This document shows positions 43,193-53,100 of a DNA stretch of 64,000 nucleotides, in pieces. The notes under the pieces are model-generated. The model did no database searches and was not told the origin of the DNA. It was given only the letters and a program-made list of their open reading frames with translations. The position numbers and the translations under genes were made by a program. Source of the DNA: Leptidea sinapis (lineage: Eukaryota; Arthropoda; Insecta; Lepidoptera; Pieridae); the NCBI RefSeq assembly GCF_905404315.1, contig NC_066283.1, positions 8,990,001 to 9,054,000 on the forward strand, read 5' to 3'. Numbering within the stretch: the first letter of the stretch is position 1; the number at the start of each line of letters is the position of its first letter.

Positions 43193-44216
43193 ATGCCTCT
43201 TTCAGTTGAAGAATGTGCTAGGATCATGGCTTTTCTGGAACTAGGCATCAGTATGCGTCGCACTGCAAGAATGGTGGGTGTGACGGTACGAACGGTCCAG
43301 AAGGTAAAGCGAAGGTACGAAGAGACTGGACACCATCTGAGGAGACCTTGTAATGGCAGATCCAGGTGTACCAGTGCCCGAGAAGATCGTTATATTATTT
43401 TCACTGTGTTAAGAATTCGCCACCAAAATGCAGTTGAAGTCCAGCAACAGCTACTTCAGACCCGGAGGGACTACATTAGTGACAGTACAGGAGAAGAAGA
43501 CTTGCTGAAGCAAATTTGAAACCCCGAAGACCAGCGAGTAGCCCAAAACTCGAGAGACAGCATCGAGTAGTGAGACTGCGATACGCCTGTGAACACATGC
43601 AGTGGGATGAAGAAGAATGGTCAAGAATTTTGTTTGGAGATGAGTCTCGATTCTCCCTTAACACTTCTGATGGAAGGCGAAGTGCTTACAGACGACCTGG
43701 TGAGCGATACCTTCAAGCCTGCATCTCAGAAAGAGTCCAACACGGTGGAGGCAGTGTACATGTATGGGCTGGCATATCTTCAGAAGATCGCACAGAGCTA
43801 GTAGCCATAGAAAACGGCACCCTCACTGGGCAAAGATATGCTCAAGAGATTCTCAATGAGTATGCAGGGCCGTATTTAGCAAATATGGGTGATGGACCGA
43901 CGCTGATGCATGATAATGCCCGGCCACACACGGCTCATATCGTACAAGAGTATATTCAGGAGGTCGGTATCAGCGTGATGGCTTGGCCATCAAGAAGTCC
44001 TGATCTCAACCCGATTGAACACGCCTGGGATGAGCTTGGTAGGTTAGTCAGAAATCGCAGACCACCACCTACTTTACTACCCTCAGGGCACTAAAGCAGG
44101 CCCTGGTAGAAGAGTGGGAGAATATTCCCCAACATCGGCTCCGAAACCTAGTGTTCAGTATGCCAAACCGGCTCGAAGCTGTAATCAGAGCTCGAGGAGC
44201 CAATACCAGTTATTAA
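43193..44216 (+). pseudogene. Tc1-family transposase (DD34E), frameshifted
   Basis: The protein would cut at the terminal repeats and reinsert the element at TA. It starts MPLSVEECARIMAFLELGI at 43193 and has the N-terminal helix-turn-helix, with the basic RRTARMVGVTVRTVQKVKRR segment at about residues 20-40. The catalytic triad is intact: Asp in GDESRF (43639-43641), Asp in HDNARPH (43912-43914) and Glu in DLNPIEHAW (44017-44019), with 34 residues between the second Asp and Glu. The frame is broken near 43485 and again near 44070. After the second break the C-terminus continues in another frame (LVFSMPNRLEAVIRARGA) to TAA at 44214-44216. With two frame breaks it cannot make a normal enzyme. 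Confidence 0.92.
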
Positions 44217-44409
44217 AAATTAAATAACATGTAATACATTTTAGTTGAATTTTTTTACACTAAAAATGCCTATTTTCATTGTTTTATATTTTTTAAGTTA
44301 AAATGTTACTAATGTATAATTTTAGTTTCTAAGAATTAAAGCCTATAAAATTTGCAACAAAACGTTTTTAATCTTAAATCTCTACCTTCTATAGTTAAGA
44401 AAAATAATT

Positions 44410-44447
44410 AATTTGAAAAGTGTGATACTTACTTTTGCAGGCCAGTG
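44410..44447 (-). repeat. Right terminal inverted repeat of the Tc1 element
   Basis: Its complement begins CACTGGCCTGCAAAAGTAAG; differences from the left arm are four single bases. Confidence 0.92.
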
Positions 44448-44629
44448 TAGTATACACTACGTATTACCTAATGTTTCAATGAACCTACCATAACCAACCT
44501 AGATTTAGTTGTCTGTGGCACCAAAACATGTGAGCTTTTTTGGCGACATTATAGTACAGTTAACAATGTTTATTTAGGCCAAAAAGTATAAACTTTTACA
44601 AATACTCAATAATTAATAATAATAATAAG

Positions 44630-45205
44630 TAAGACAGTCTTTCAAAGAACAATTTAAAGAAATAAATATTATGACTGTTCATTGTCAGTACATTTATGAA
44701 AATTTAATATATGTTCACAAAAATCGTCACCTTTTTGCTCTTAATAGTGATTTTCATTATTATAACACTAGAAACAAGGTATTGCTTATGACTAATTCTA
44801 GTAGGCTTCATAAGATACATAATAGCTTTAAGGGTAAATGTATACACTTATATGATAAAGTCCCACTGTTCAGGCATTATCTATAAATAAATTTAAATGT
44901 TTTATAAAAAACTGGCTCTATCGTAAATCCTATTGCTCCACTGCTGAATATCTAAATGATCGGACAGCCTGGGACTAGATTGTGATTATTTTATAGCGAT
45001 AGAGATGACCCTACAATATTGCATATTTTTATTGAAAAGAGCGCAAAAAAAGAATGCTGGGAGAGTTTATTGCGCCGCTTCTTCTCCCTCAGAGCGACAT
45101 TTGTTTCCGAAGCGGTAGTAGTATCTAGTAGTTATAAGAAATGACATCAAAAAGAATTCTAAAGGAATCAATTTTGAGAAAATAAATGCCTTTTATGCCT
45201 TTTAA
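44630..45205 (+). mobile_element. LINE 3' end (MTYGILLW family), just right of the Tc1 element
   Basis: Coding block FKEINIMTVHCQYIYENLIY, VHKNRHLFALNSDFHYYNTR, NKVLLMTNSSRLHKIHNSFK, then a stop after a small deletion and, in another frame, LYRKSYCSTAEYLNDRTAWD. The 3' UTR (GCGCCGCTTCTTCTCCCTC, GAAGCGGTAGTAGTATCTAG) runs to about 45205. Confidence 0.8.
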
Positions 45206-45339
45206 TAAAGTACGTACTTATATAGTTGATCGTGATTGTGTAAATGGCAGATAAAAGTAGAGAAGTAGAAAACTCTACTAAAGCCGCTTTACCAACTAGA
45301 ACCATTACACATTTAACATAGTTTGTTACTTTTAAGTGA

Positions 45340-45552
45340 CATCTCTCACTTCTGGTATTGAGCACCTGCCACCATGCCACCACCATGCGCGGTACAAACC
45401 CACGCCTCTCGTGTTATATCTCAGCGCTCTTACCATGATCCGTATATCTTGGTATGGTTTTGTTGAACTCTTGGGTTGTGGATAAATGGCTCCACGATCT
45501 ACTTTTTCAGTTGGTAACCTGCTCAACCCTTGTTCAGGTTCCACATCGTCCA
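45340..45552 (-). repeat. tRNA-derived SINE (family 1), inverted
   Basis: The complement contains TTGAGCAGGTTACCAACTGA, CACAACCCAAGAGTTCAAC, CATGGTAAGAGCGCTGAG and a weak B box (GGGTTTGTACC). Confidence 0.6.
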
Positions 45553-45577
45553 CAAATTTTAGTACAAATTAAATTGT

Positions 45578-45795
45578 ATATTTAAATAAAACACTTTTTA
45601 AAGGATTAAAACGTTCGAGTTCTGTGTTCTTAAATTAGATTTTTACGTAACATTTACATTTTTATTATTATTATAACCCGACGTTACGAGAACTGTTTTC
45701 AGGGGGACTGCGATTCTACACAATAAGCAAAGTAACAATTACACGCGTCTTAATCCTTTAACAGTGTATTATTTAAAAAAACACTCACGTTAATC
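45578..45795 (+). mobile_element. MITE-like inverted repeat (GGATTAAAACGCGTG family)
   Basis: Left TTTAAATAAAACACTTTTTA, AAGGATTAAAACG is inverted on the right as ACACGCGTCTTAATCCTTTA, ACAGTGTATTATTTAAA. Middle: TAACCCGACGTTACGAGAAC. Arms about 35 bp. Confidence 0.65.
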
Positions 45796-45904
45796 AAAGA
45801 ATATTACGCACATAGGGAGAAAAGTAGGTCATTCTCACCCGCTGGATGTTGACACCCGAGCCGAAGGCGGACGACAATGTCCTACTCACGTGGTTACGAT
45901 TATA

Positions 45905-46020
45905 TTTCTCACCTGGATGAAAAGCTCGCCTTTTGTCCCTGATACGAGGGACAAAAGTCGTCTTGCCGGGAAAAATCTGCCACTTTTCTCCCTCGTACCA
46001 GGAACAGCTTTTCATAGAGT
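45905..46020. repeat. Nested foldback sequence
   Basis: Inner perfect hairpin TTTTGTCCCT / AGGGACAAAA (45931-45940, 45947-45956). Outer arms ATGAAAAGCT (45917-45926) / AGCTTTTCAT (46006-46015). GTCCCTGATACGAGGGACAA also pairs imperfectly with the complement of TTCTCCCTCGTACCAGGAAC. Confidence 0.75.
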
Positions 46021-46599
46021 TGGGAAAAAAATACTAAAATGTATATTTTTTCTGCCAACATCATATCGTAGTCAACATATTGCAACACACTTGGTAAACT
46101 TCATGAAGTTACTTCAATTCGTAAAGGGGCAGTGACATGGAATTAATTATTAACTTTAGATCATATTATAATAACTTGGCCTACTACTTTTGTAGATATT
46201 ATGTCTGTAAATTTCCCACAAATGTAGATATCGATAAATGAATAACGTTATTAATATTTATCATCTAATTGAAACTGACCATTAGATATTGATTTGTACA
46301 TTTGATGGAATGCTCCCACATAACGTTTTGAAATGTAACGTCTATTATTCAATAGGAACGGTAGTCATTATCCTTTCAATTCATTTACAAACCGCTAATT
46401 ATGAAACAGTCGTTAGGTAATTAAATGGTGGTGAGAACCAAAAACTAACAATAGCTGATGTATCGAGCCGAAACTTGACGTGTAAAACAAGCAACCAATA
46501 CTTCCACTGGGAATGGTGTACGTGATTTTTTAGTGTTAAACTGTATGAGAATTATTTAGAGACATTTAGATGTAAAGCACATTAGATCTATATATATTT
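46021..46599. other. No gene seen
   Basis: Unassigned AT-rich sequence right of the foldback. Confidence 0.45.
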
Positions 46600-46885
46600 A
46601 GATCAGAAATAAAGAGATCCGTGTGAGAACCAGAGTCACAGCATAGCCCGATGATGGAGAAACTGAAGTGACAGAGGGCAGGGCACATAGCTCGACGGAC
46701 AGATGGCCATTGGGCCATCTCGAATGGCAACCACGTACCGGGAGACGCGGTGTTGTTGGTCCCTTCAACAGATGGACCGACGATCTGGTCAAGATCGCCG
46801 GAATACGTTGAATGAGGGCAGAAATCTTTGGGGGACGTCTTTGTCCAGCAGGGGGCGTCTTTCGGCTGATGATGCCACTGCCACA
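46600..46885 (+). mobile_element. 3' end of the small RTE-type LINE family, copy 3
   Basis: EIRVRTRVTA, then HLEWQPRTGRRGVVGPFNRW, TDDLVKIAGIR and the end CGGCTGATGATGCC. Frame breaks within. Confidence 0.8.
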
Positions 46886-47689
46886 TACATATATACATAA
46901 CAATCTCTCATCGTTAACGCAGGGTTCGTAAAAAAGTTTTCGTTTAACCGTTTTTTCTTCGTTTTACTTATCAAATCCGATTACTACGGAAATGTCTTCT
47001 CATTGTTCGGGTTAATGTAGGCGCCATCTATTGGCACTCACAACTATTACAGAACATATTATAGACTAGAAACTCCCCTAAGCCCAGCATTCAAAGTGGT
47101 TTATTCGGTCCGTAGTACAGTGCAGAGATTGGAAAATGGAAGTGTTAATTTTAAGAGTTTGTAATTTTCAGTCTTATTTCTACAGATTTAAAGTACAAGT
47201 TCCTTTCTATATATAACAACAGAAAATATTTATATGGTAATGTTCGGATGTGTTAGTACAACACCAATACCGTTGCTCTCACAATAGCAGAGCTTATCTT
47301 AAATCAAACAAAAGCCACTAACAACTGTTCTCGTCGTTTCACATACAGTTTCCCTCGTACAATCAAGACGAACCTTCTGGCTACTATGTCTAAACAGAGT
47401 CTAGATTTCTTCTGGCAATTATGTTGTAGGGATGAGTTGCATTAAAAAATTAAATGGACAAAATATTACTACTCAATATAGTTGTACAGTCTTATTTTAA
47501 ACGTATTTGAGATCAATGTGGAGATAATGAGATGGTTTGTCATGTAGAAATATGACATTATAACCTAGGTCCTAAAGATTCATCAGCAGATTTTAAGGGA
47601 TCCATAACCAAATGGCAAAAAACGGAACCCTTATAGATTCGTCATGTCCGTGTATATATAACCACTTTTTTTAAAGAAATAATCATTTA
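46886..47689. other. No gene seen
   Basis: Unassigned. Confidence 0.45.
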
Positions 47690-47935
47690 AACTGTTGCAT
47701 CTCAATATATTCTTCATAATGCTATTTATGTTCATAGGCACATAAGCAAGTTTCTTGAAAACTGCGATTATCATAATGTTAATACCAAGAATAAATATAA
47801 ACTTGTTTTGCCTACTACTCGGTTAGGTCAAGTTAGTAAATCTTTTATTGGGCGATGTATATGCTTCTACAATATGACCCCAAAATGTGTTAATAGCAGT
47901 TCAAATGTAAAATAGAGCGACCGCCCTCAGGCTAT
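47690..47935 (+). mobile_element. LINE C-terminal fragment, related family
   Basis: Open stretch VASQYILHNAIYVHRHISKF, DYHNVNTKNKYKLVLPTTRL, GQVSKSFIGRCICFYNMTPK. It has the same architecture as the 44630 copy (SQYI, NTRNK, TTRL, FIG, FYN). The following 47940-48062 resembles a LINE 3' UTR ending GAATAAAAAAAAACTGAATT. Confidence 0.75.
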
Positions 47936-48171
47936 TTAATTAGTAAATTTGTTGATTTAAAATTTTAATAGAAGAAGCAGAATTTCTTGCACCTGTTCTT
48001 CTGAGGTCTGTGTTTTTGGCATGCAATAAGTTTTTTTAGAAACCTATTTTGAATAAAAAAAAACTGAATTTTAATAAAAGAGAATTGATGAAAGCAGATC
48101 TACTGTGCAAATGAATAGGGCAAATTTGAGTGGAATGGAGCAGTATTTTTAATCGAATAGAAGAAAAATGT

Positions 48172-48245
48172 ACCTAGGTCAAGGCATGGGTCACCGGACA
48201 TCTCATGTAACACCAATGGAATTACAGTTGCCAGCCTTTTAGGTA
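48172..48245 (-). mobile_element. LINE 3'-end scrap
   Basis: GGTCACCGGACATCTCATG and TTGCCAGCCTTTTAGG resemble the complement of a LINE 3' end of the jockey-like kind. Confidence 0.4.
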
Positions 48246-49480
48246 AATGTATAGTATAATATATGTATGCTTGGAAAATCATGCTGCTTCCACAGCCTTC
48301 GGTTCTATTTATCTTGATGGTACTAGTAAGCAAATATGAGATCTCCACTGTGATCCAACTGATCTTCAGGGCTGTCATTGAATTGTCACTAGTGCTTTGC
48401 GCTTTGAGCACAGATCTCACAAAAAATCCAACCACCGTTCGTTGGGCAATGCAGATTACTGCTGATCTGCGGATTTATTTAGGTACACAATGCCTCATGC
48501 CGAGTAGAGAGCCAACGGGGCGAGCCATTAGTTCCCATTTTCTTTAAATGTAATTTCAAAAAATCACCATTGTGACAAAGTGTTTTTTAGTTTGTTTTGA
48601 TTGTAAATCTTTGACATTGTAAGTAAGGCATTAGAAAGTAGTAAATTTTCCCTCGATAATAGAGTTTTACTGCACTTAAAGAGCATCCTTAGGGGCTAAG
48701 AGTGGAGTTCAAACCCACTCTCAATACACCACCGAACAACCCTCTTCAACAGTAGCTCATTAGCTTTTCCAGTGAAACGAGCAGGTGTCTTCAGTGTCCA
48801 AACGACAGAATTTGAGAAGAAATATTTTAGCTAGGTGCCTTTTTGCAATTTCCAGAGGGGTAGTCTGTGAGGTTATGTTCTTAATAGTTGTTGCCTCGGT
48901 GATTTGATAAATTTGTGATGCGCATCATCAATTGTGGAACAATAAGCAACTCGACTCACAATAACGTCCAAAAATTCTCTAAAGCTAAACTCTGCCTACG
49001 CGTCTATTAGGCAGAGTTTTCCTTCAGTTGTGTTTTGGCCGCGCATTGGATACAACGCCACGCAATGACAAAGTATTCAGTGAAAAATTATCCCAGTAAT
49101 TAAAAAGGTTGGAGTGTCCTATTTCATGTTAGTGCCCTTTTAAATTGACAAAATTATGTAACTAACTTAAAATTTTTAATCATTTTTCTAAATAATTATG
49201 TTTTAATTTGTAAAGCAAAATACGTCGCCGACGACTTATACGAAAGAGACCTCCATCTCTTTGCATATTTTGACAATAAATTGACAATAATCAATGAGCT
49301 TCTTATGATAGACTTTGAACATTACTGGCACGAAATAACGTGGTCATTTGAATGAATGTTTTCATGTTATCTGTATAAGGTATTATAATATACATAATAT
49401 TATATCCGATGCCACTCGAACATTTTTGAAGAACTTTTCATAGGCGATTGTGTCTAGTCTCTTATAGTACGGCAATGAGC
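48246..49480. other. No gene seen; possible degraded coding stretch on the minus strand
   Basis: On the minus strand near 48720-48910 short open pieces (IAKRHLAKIFLLKFCRLDTE, KANELLLKRVVRWC) look like a decayed mobile-element protein, but I cannot name it. Confidence 0.35.
48987..49019. repeat. Perfect 12-bp hairpin
   Basis: AAACTCTGCCTA and TAGGCAGAGTTT with a 9-nt loop (48999-49007). No T run follows in a terminator sense. Confidence 0.75.
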
Positions 49481-49534
49481 ATACTGGATCCATTCGGGTT
49501 ATACTGGATCCATAAGAGTGGTCTTATGGATCCA
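49481..49534. repeat. Tandem ATACTGGATCCAT plus 13-bp hairpin
   Basis: ATACTGGATCCAT at 49481-49493 repeats at 49501-49513. The second copy opens a perfect inverted repeat TGGATCCATAAGA / TCTTATGGATCCA (49505-49517, 49522-49534) with a 4-nt loop. It lies about 95 bp before a LINE end. Confidence 0.75.
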
Positions 49535-49628
49535 CACTGGTGCGCATTTTGAAATATTTGCGTAAGAGTAGGTGGTTGTGCACCGCTAACAAGAGGAATG
49601 AATGTGTGAATGAATCAAAACCAATAAC

Positions 49629-49833
49629 AAGCTGTGGAATGAGCTTCCTTGTGCGGTGTTTCCGGGACGATACGACATGGGTACCTTCAAAAAAAGGACC
49701 TACACCTTCCTTAAAGGCCGGCAACGCTCTTGTGAATACTCTGGTGTTGCAAGAGAATGTGGGTGGCGGTGATCACTTAACACCAGGTGACCCGTACGCT
49801 CGTTTGTCCTCCTATTCCATTAAAAAAAAAAAG
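49629..49833 (+). mobile_element. Short 3' end of the jockey-like LINE with A tail
   Basis: Begins AAGCTGTGGAATGAGCTTCC and runs through the C-terminus and 3' UTR to the A run at 49822-49833. One of the best-preserved short copies. Confidence 0.88.
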
Positions 49834-50439
49834 AGGCTTTGCAGCGAACTTACATGTAATATATGATTTATGTTTCAATCACCTGTATAACAGTTTTTTT
49901 ATAGTGTCGATATTATTGATATTAACTTCATGGGTAGATATTTTCCTATTTTAACACACTAATAAATACTGTACAATATTTAGAATTATTCGGTAACGTA
50001 CACACATATCACTTTATGTGTAAATAACTTTTCTTCTCCAATAAAAATGGACTATAGGATTGTCATTGTATTATATGTATTATGTCATTGTATTATAGCT
50101 CGTATAAAAATATTAACAACTATTAAAATACAACCTTCATTTAATATTAAGGCTTTTGTTTTAAAGTACTTAAAAATTATTGCACTGTAGCATGCCCTAG
50201 CCACAATGGGCTTAGGAAAGTTTGATTCTCATTTCTGATATGCTTTAATAAACTCTACTTATGCTAATATTGTAAGAGGTGCTTCACACGTATTTGTGTG
50301 GAGTAAAGACCATGGTTGGTTATGTAGTGAACTTAATAGTTGACTACTGCATTGATTCTTCTTAAGTATACCTATTTTGTGCTTATCTATTCTTATTCAT
50401 TAAAATCGCGCTTCGGCACTCTCAAAATTTCGGGATAAA
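49834..50439. other. No gene seen
   Basis: AT-rich and unassigned. Confidence 0.45.
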
Positions 50440-50718
50440 TTGAGATCTTGGCTTAGCTTGATATTGTAATGACAATGCAGTGCCGCTCAGGATTCTTGAA
50501 AAACCCCAAAAATTCTGAGCGGCACTACAACTGCGCCCGTCACCTTGACACATAAGATGTTGTCTCATTTGCCCAGTAATTTCACTAGCTGCGGGGCCCT
50601 TCAGACCGAAACACAGTAATGCTTACACATAACTGCTTCTCGGTAGAAATAGGTGCCGTTGTGGTACCCATAATCTAGCCGGCATCCTATGCAAAGGAGC
50701 CTCCCACTGGTAGATACA
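50440..50718 (+). repeat. Dispersed repeat ending GCCTCCCACTGGT, best copy
   Basis: Blocks: CAGTGCCGCTCAGGATTCTT, TTGCCCAGTAATTTCACTAG, TTCAGACCGAAACACAGTAA, GTACCCATAATCTAGCCGGC and AAAGGAGCCTCCCACTGGT. It is abundant in Lepidoptera as far as I know; it is either a LINE 3' end or a SINE. It contains a perfect 11-bp hairpin (50480-50490 with 50515-50525). Confidence 0.7.
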
Positions 50719-50963
50719 AAAATTATACAATAAAATATTTTGATATATTTTTGAAAATACTCGCGGTTTCCGTGTCCTGTTTTCTATATCTTTAAAATAC
50801 AAGCTAATATAAAAGTTAAAATGGTTACTGCATTTCTCGAAAAGTCTTAACTTCTTAATCAGTTCTGGTCTTTTCTATATTCTTACCATCTCTCGTTGAT
50901 CTTGCCGAAATTTCAATAATTTCTTTGGCAAAATTTATAGGTATTTTATAGAAAATATTGATA

Positions 50964-51340
50964 TCTTAATATGTATAAATCCAGTGTCCTAATGTTTGTT
51001 TCCAGTGGACTCCTAAAGTAATGAACGGATTTAAATGAGGTTTAATTACTTCATGGAGTGCAGTTTAGTCCAATTTGAGAGATAGGATAGATAGGAGAGA
51101 TAGTTTTTATTTAGATTTGGGAACCACAATTATTTTTATTTCCAACTTTTGTTTTGTATAGACATATTTTCTATGAGAGAATCAATTAACGCACGGTTTG
51201 ACAGTTCTGCTTTAAACTAATTTCGTTTTAAAAACATATTTTACGAAATAATGCTTGATGTTATGAAATATTTTTGACAAATTCGTAAAAAACAGTATTT
51301 TACTTAATAATTACAGAACAACATATGTCAGGTCAGCTAG
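50964..51340 (+). mobile_element. Non-autonomous Helitron, family of three, copy 3
   Basis: Starts TCTTAATATGTATAAATCCA after A; ends ACAACATATGTCAGGTCAGC then TAG. The T expected after the end is an A here. 377 bp. Confidence 0.86.
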
Positions 51341-52504
51341 ATTTGATATTAAACCTGTACTACCTGTACTGTAGAAGTATTTTTTTTTTAATCTACTACA
51401 ATTACGACTAGAGAATTACCAGACAAACAATAACAATGAAAATACAGATACTAGGATAACATAAACTAACACGAGTTCATGGAACGAGATTTGATTCTCT
51501 CTTGATCTGTTTAATGTTTCACGCTTGTGAATTTCCATGCACCACATAATCTAATGTAATTTCTTTTTTAATTAGTGGCCGCATTTCATAGGTCAGTCTC
51601 GATCAAGATATGAAGGTTTCATGTGAATGGCCTACAGTCGGCCCGTTGGTTTACCGCTGGTCGCTCACGCATCGTAGCAAGCACGATTATATGCAAATAA
51701 GATGTCATAACAAGTGAATAATTACATCCAGCCATGAATTGCCCTTTCGGACGTATTTCACAAATTGGGTTTACGTGAAAAGCAAGTTTCACGCGACATG
51801 AAATTGATGTTTCCGGGGGGTTCAAAATGAGAAATGCTGTAAAAAATTGATGTATCGCAGAAATACATATCATGTATACTAAAAACGTACAACATAAAAA
51901 TGTGTATTGATTAAGAACATTTAAATAATTCTTAACATTACACGAGTAAGTAGAACACCCTACTTATTATCGGCCGCGTGCTACACCTGCACGATACAAC
52001 GCTGGTAGGGAAGACGTTCTACTTACTAGTGGCCGCGCGCTAAACCTACATGATACAAAAAGTCCCACATTTTCGTGTCAATTTATTGCGTTTCATCCGT
52101 AAAAATTTTATCCTCATGAGTGCAAAGAAGTTTTTACTTCAAAAATAATTACGTAGGTTATTATCTCTAAACATTATTTTTGCGTACCTATAGGTATATC
52201 GATTTTGTTTTTCAAAGAATTAGTTAATGATGTCACAAAAGATCCGTATAATATAAATAAATACTATTTATATTATATTAGACTCAATCAAGAAGTGAAT
52301 ACCTACAAACATGTTTAGTATATATTATTTCATATACGAATGTCAGAGAGACCGTGATTGTCAATTCGTTTTGTTATCAGGAGCCGATGTAATGCGCCCC
52401 ACAATGTTTACATCATCTCTCTTTATTATTTTTTTATAAAAGAGGACGGCAAACGATGGTATGGGTCGTATGCAGCATCCCAATAAACAAAGCATGTTTT
52501 ATTT
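51341..52504. other. No gene seen; non-repetitive block with an octamer
   Basis: 51600-51870 is GC-richer and non-repetitive and holds ATGCAAAT (51691-51698). The minus-strand frame there has no recognisable domain. Confidence 0.4.
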
Positions 52505-52740
52505 TTTTTAATTTAGGAAGATAAACGAGCGTACGGACCACCAGATGTTAAGTGATCACCGCCGCCCACGTTCTCCTGCAAGACCAGATGGGACAGGTGG
52601 TGAGGATGATACACTAATTTGTGGCGTGTCGTTCGAAGGTGGAATCCGACCGCAGTAATCAGGTCTTACGGCACTTCGAAACCCTCCCCATAATAAATGC
52701 GGTAGTAGACACGCAATAAAGTCTCTAAGCGACGCCAAGT
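52505..52740 (-). mobile_element. Jockey-like LINE 3' end with internal deletion
   Basis: Complement of the 3' UTR (GATGTTAAGTGATCACCGCC) followed, after a deletion, by the CVFYRIYHG / LALRRD coding block (AGTAGACACGCAATAAAG, GCGACGCCAAG). Minus orientation. Confidence 0.78.
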
Positions 52741-53009
52741 TATATAGCCGTTTAAAGAAAACTGTACATTTTATACATTTATATCAGAGGTCATTCCAGT
52801 TCACTCATGCACGGGATCGCCCGACAGGATGACAAATTTTATTTAGTCAGTATATTGCACGACAAGGCCGTCTACGAACTGACTACCCCGCGTATACGTG
52901 GTCATAGATGGCACGTATGCGAGACTGCAGGTAAACGCTGCTCGACAGTTTCTAAAGCATTGATTGTGCGAAATTCGGCTTACAAGAGAAATCAAAGGAG
53001 TGTTGTCTT

Positions 53010-53100
53010 TTAGAAAGGAGTACTCACTTTTTTTAAAGCTATCCATGTCTAATTGAACTGGAAAACACGCACAAGAAATCAAGCTCATTCCACAGCTTGA
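53010..53100 (-). mobile_element. Diverged jockey-like LINE scrap
   Basis: The plus strand has GTACTCACTTTTTTTAAAGC and AAGCTCATTCCACAGCTTG, matching the complement of the KSAYTFLKG and LWNELPCAV region at lower identity. Confidence 0.6.

Larger units (their letters stand above)
42881..44447 (+). mobile_element. Complete Tc1-like DNA transposon (1567 bp)
   Basis: The element starts CACTGACC and ends GGCCAGTG, with 38-bp terminal inverted repeats identical at 34 positions (core AAGTATCACACTTTT). It is flanked by TA on both sides (42879-42880 and 44448-44449), the duplicated target of the Tc1/mariner superfamily. It contains one degenerate transposase gene in the plus orientation. The near-complete ends suggest a fairly recent insertion that has since lost coding capacity. 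Confidence 0.93.

Noticed and set aside
51619..51873. 84-codon minus-strand frame in a GC-richer block
   Set aside because: Not recognisable and no splice sites fit; kept only as a possible regulatory block.
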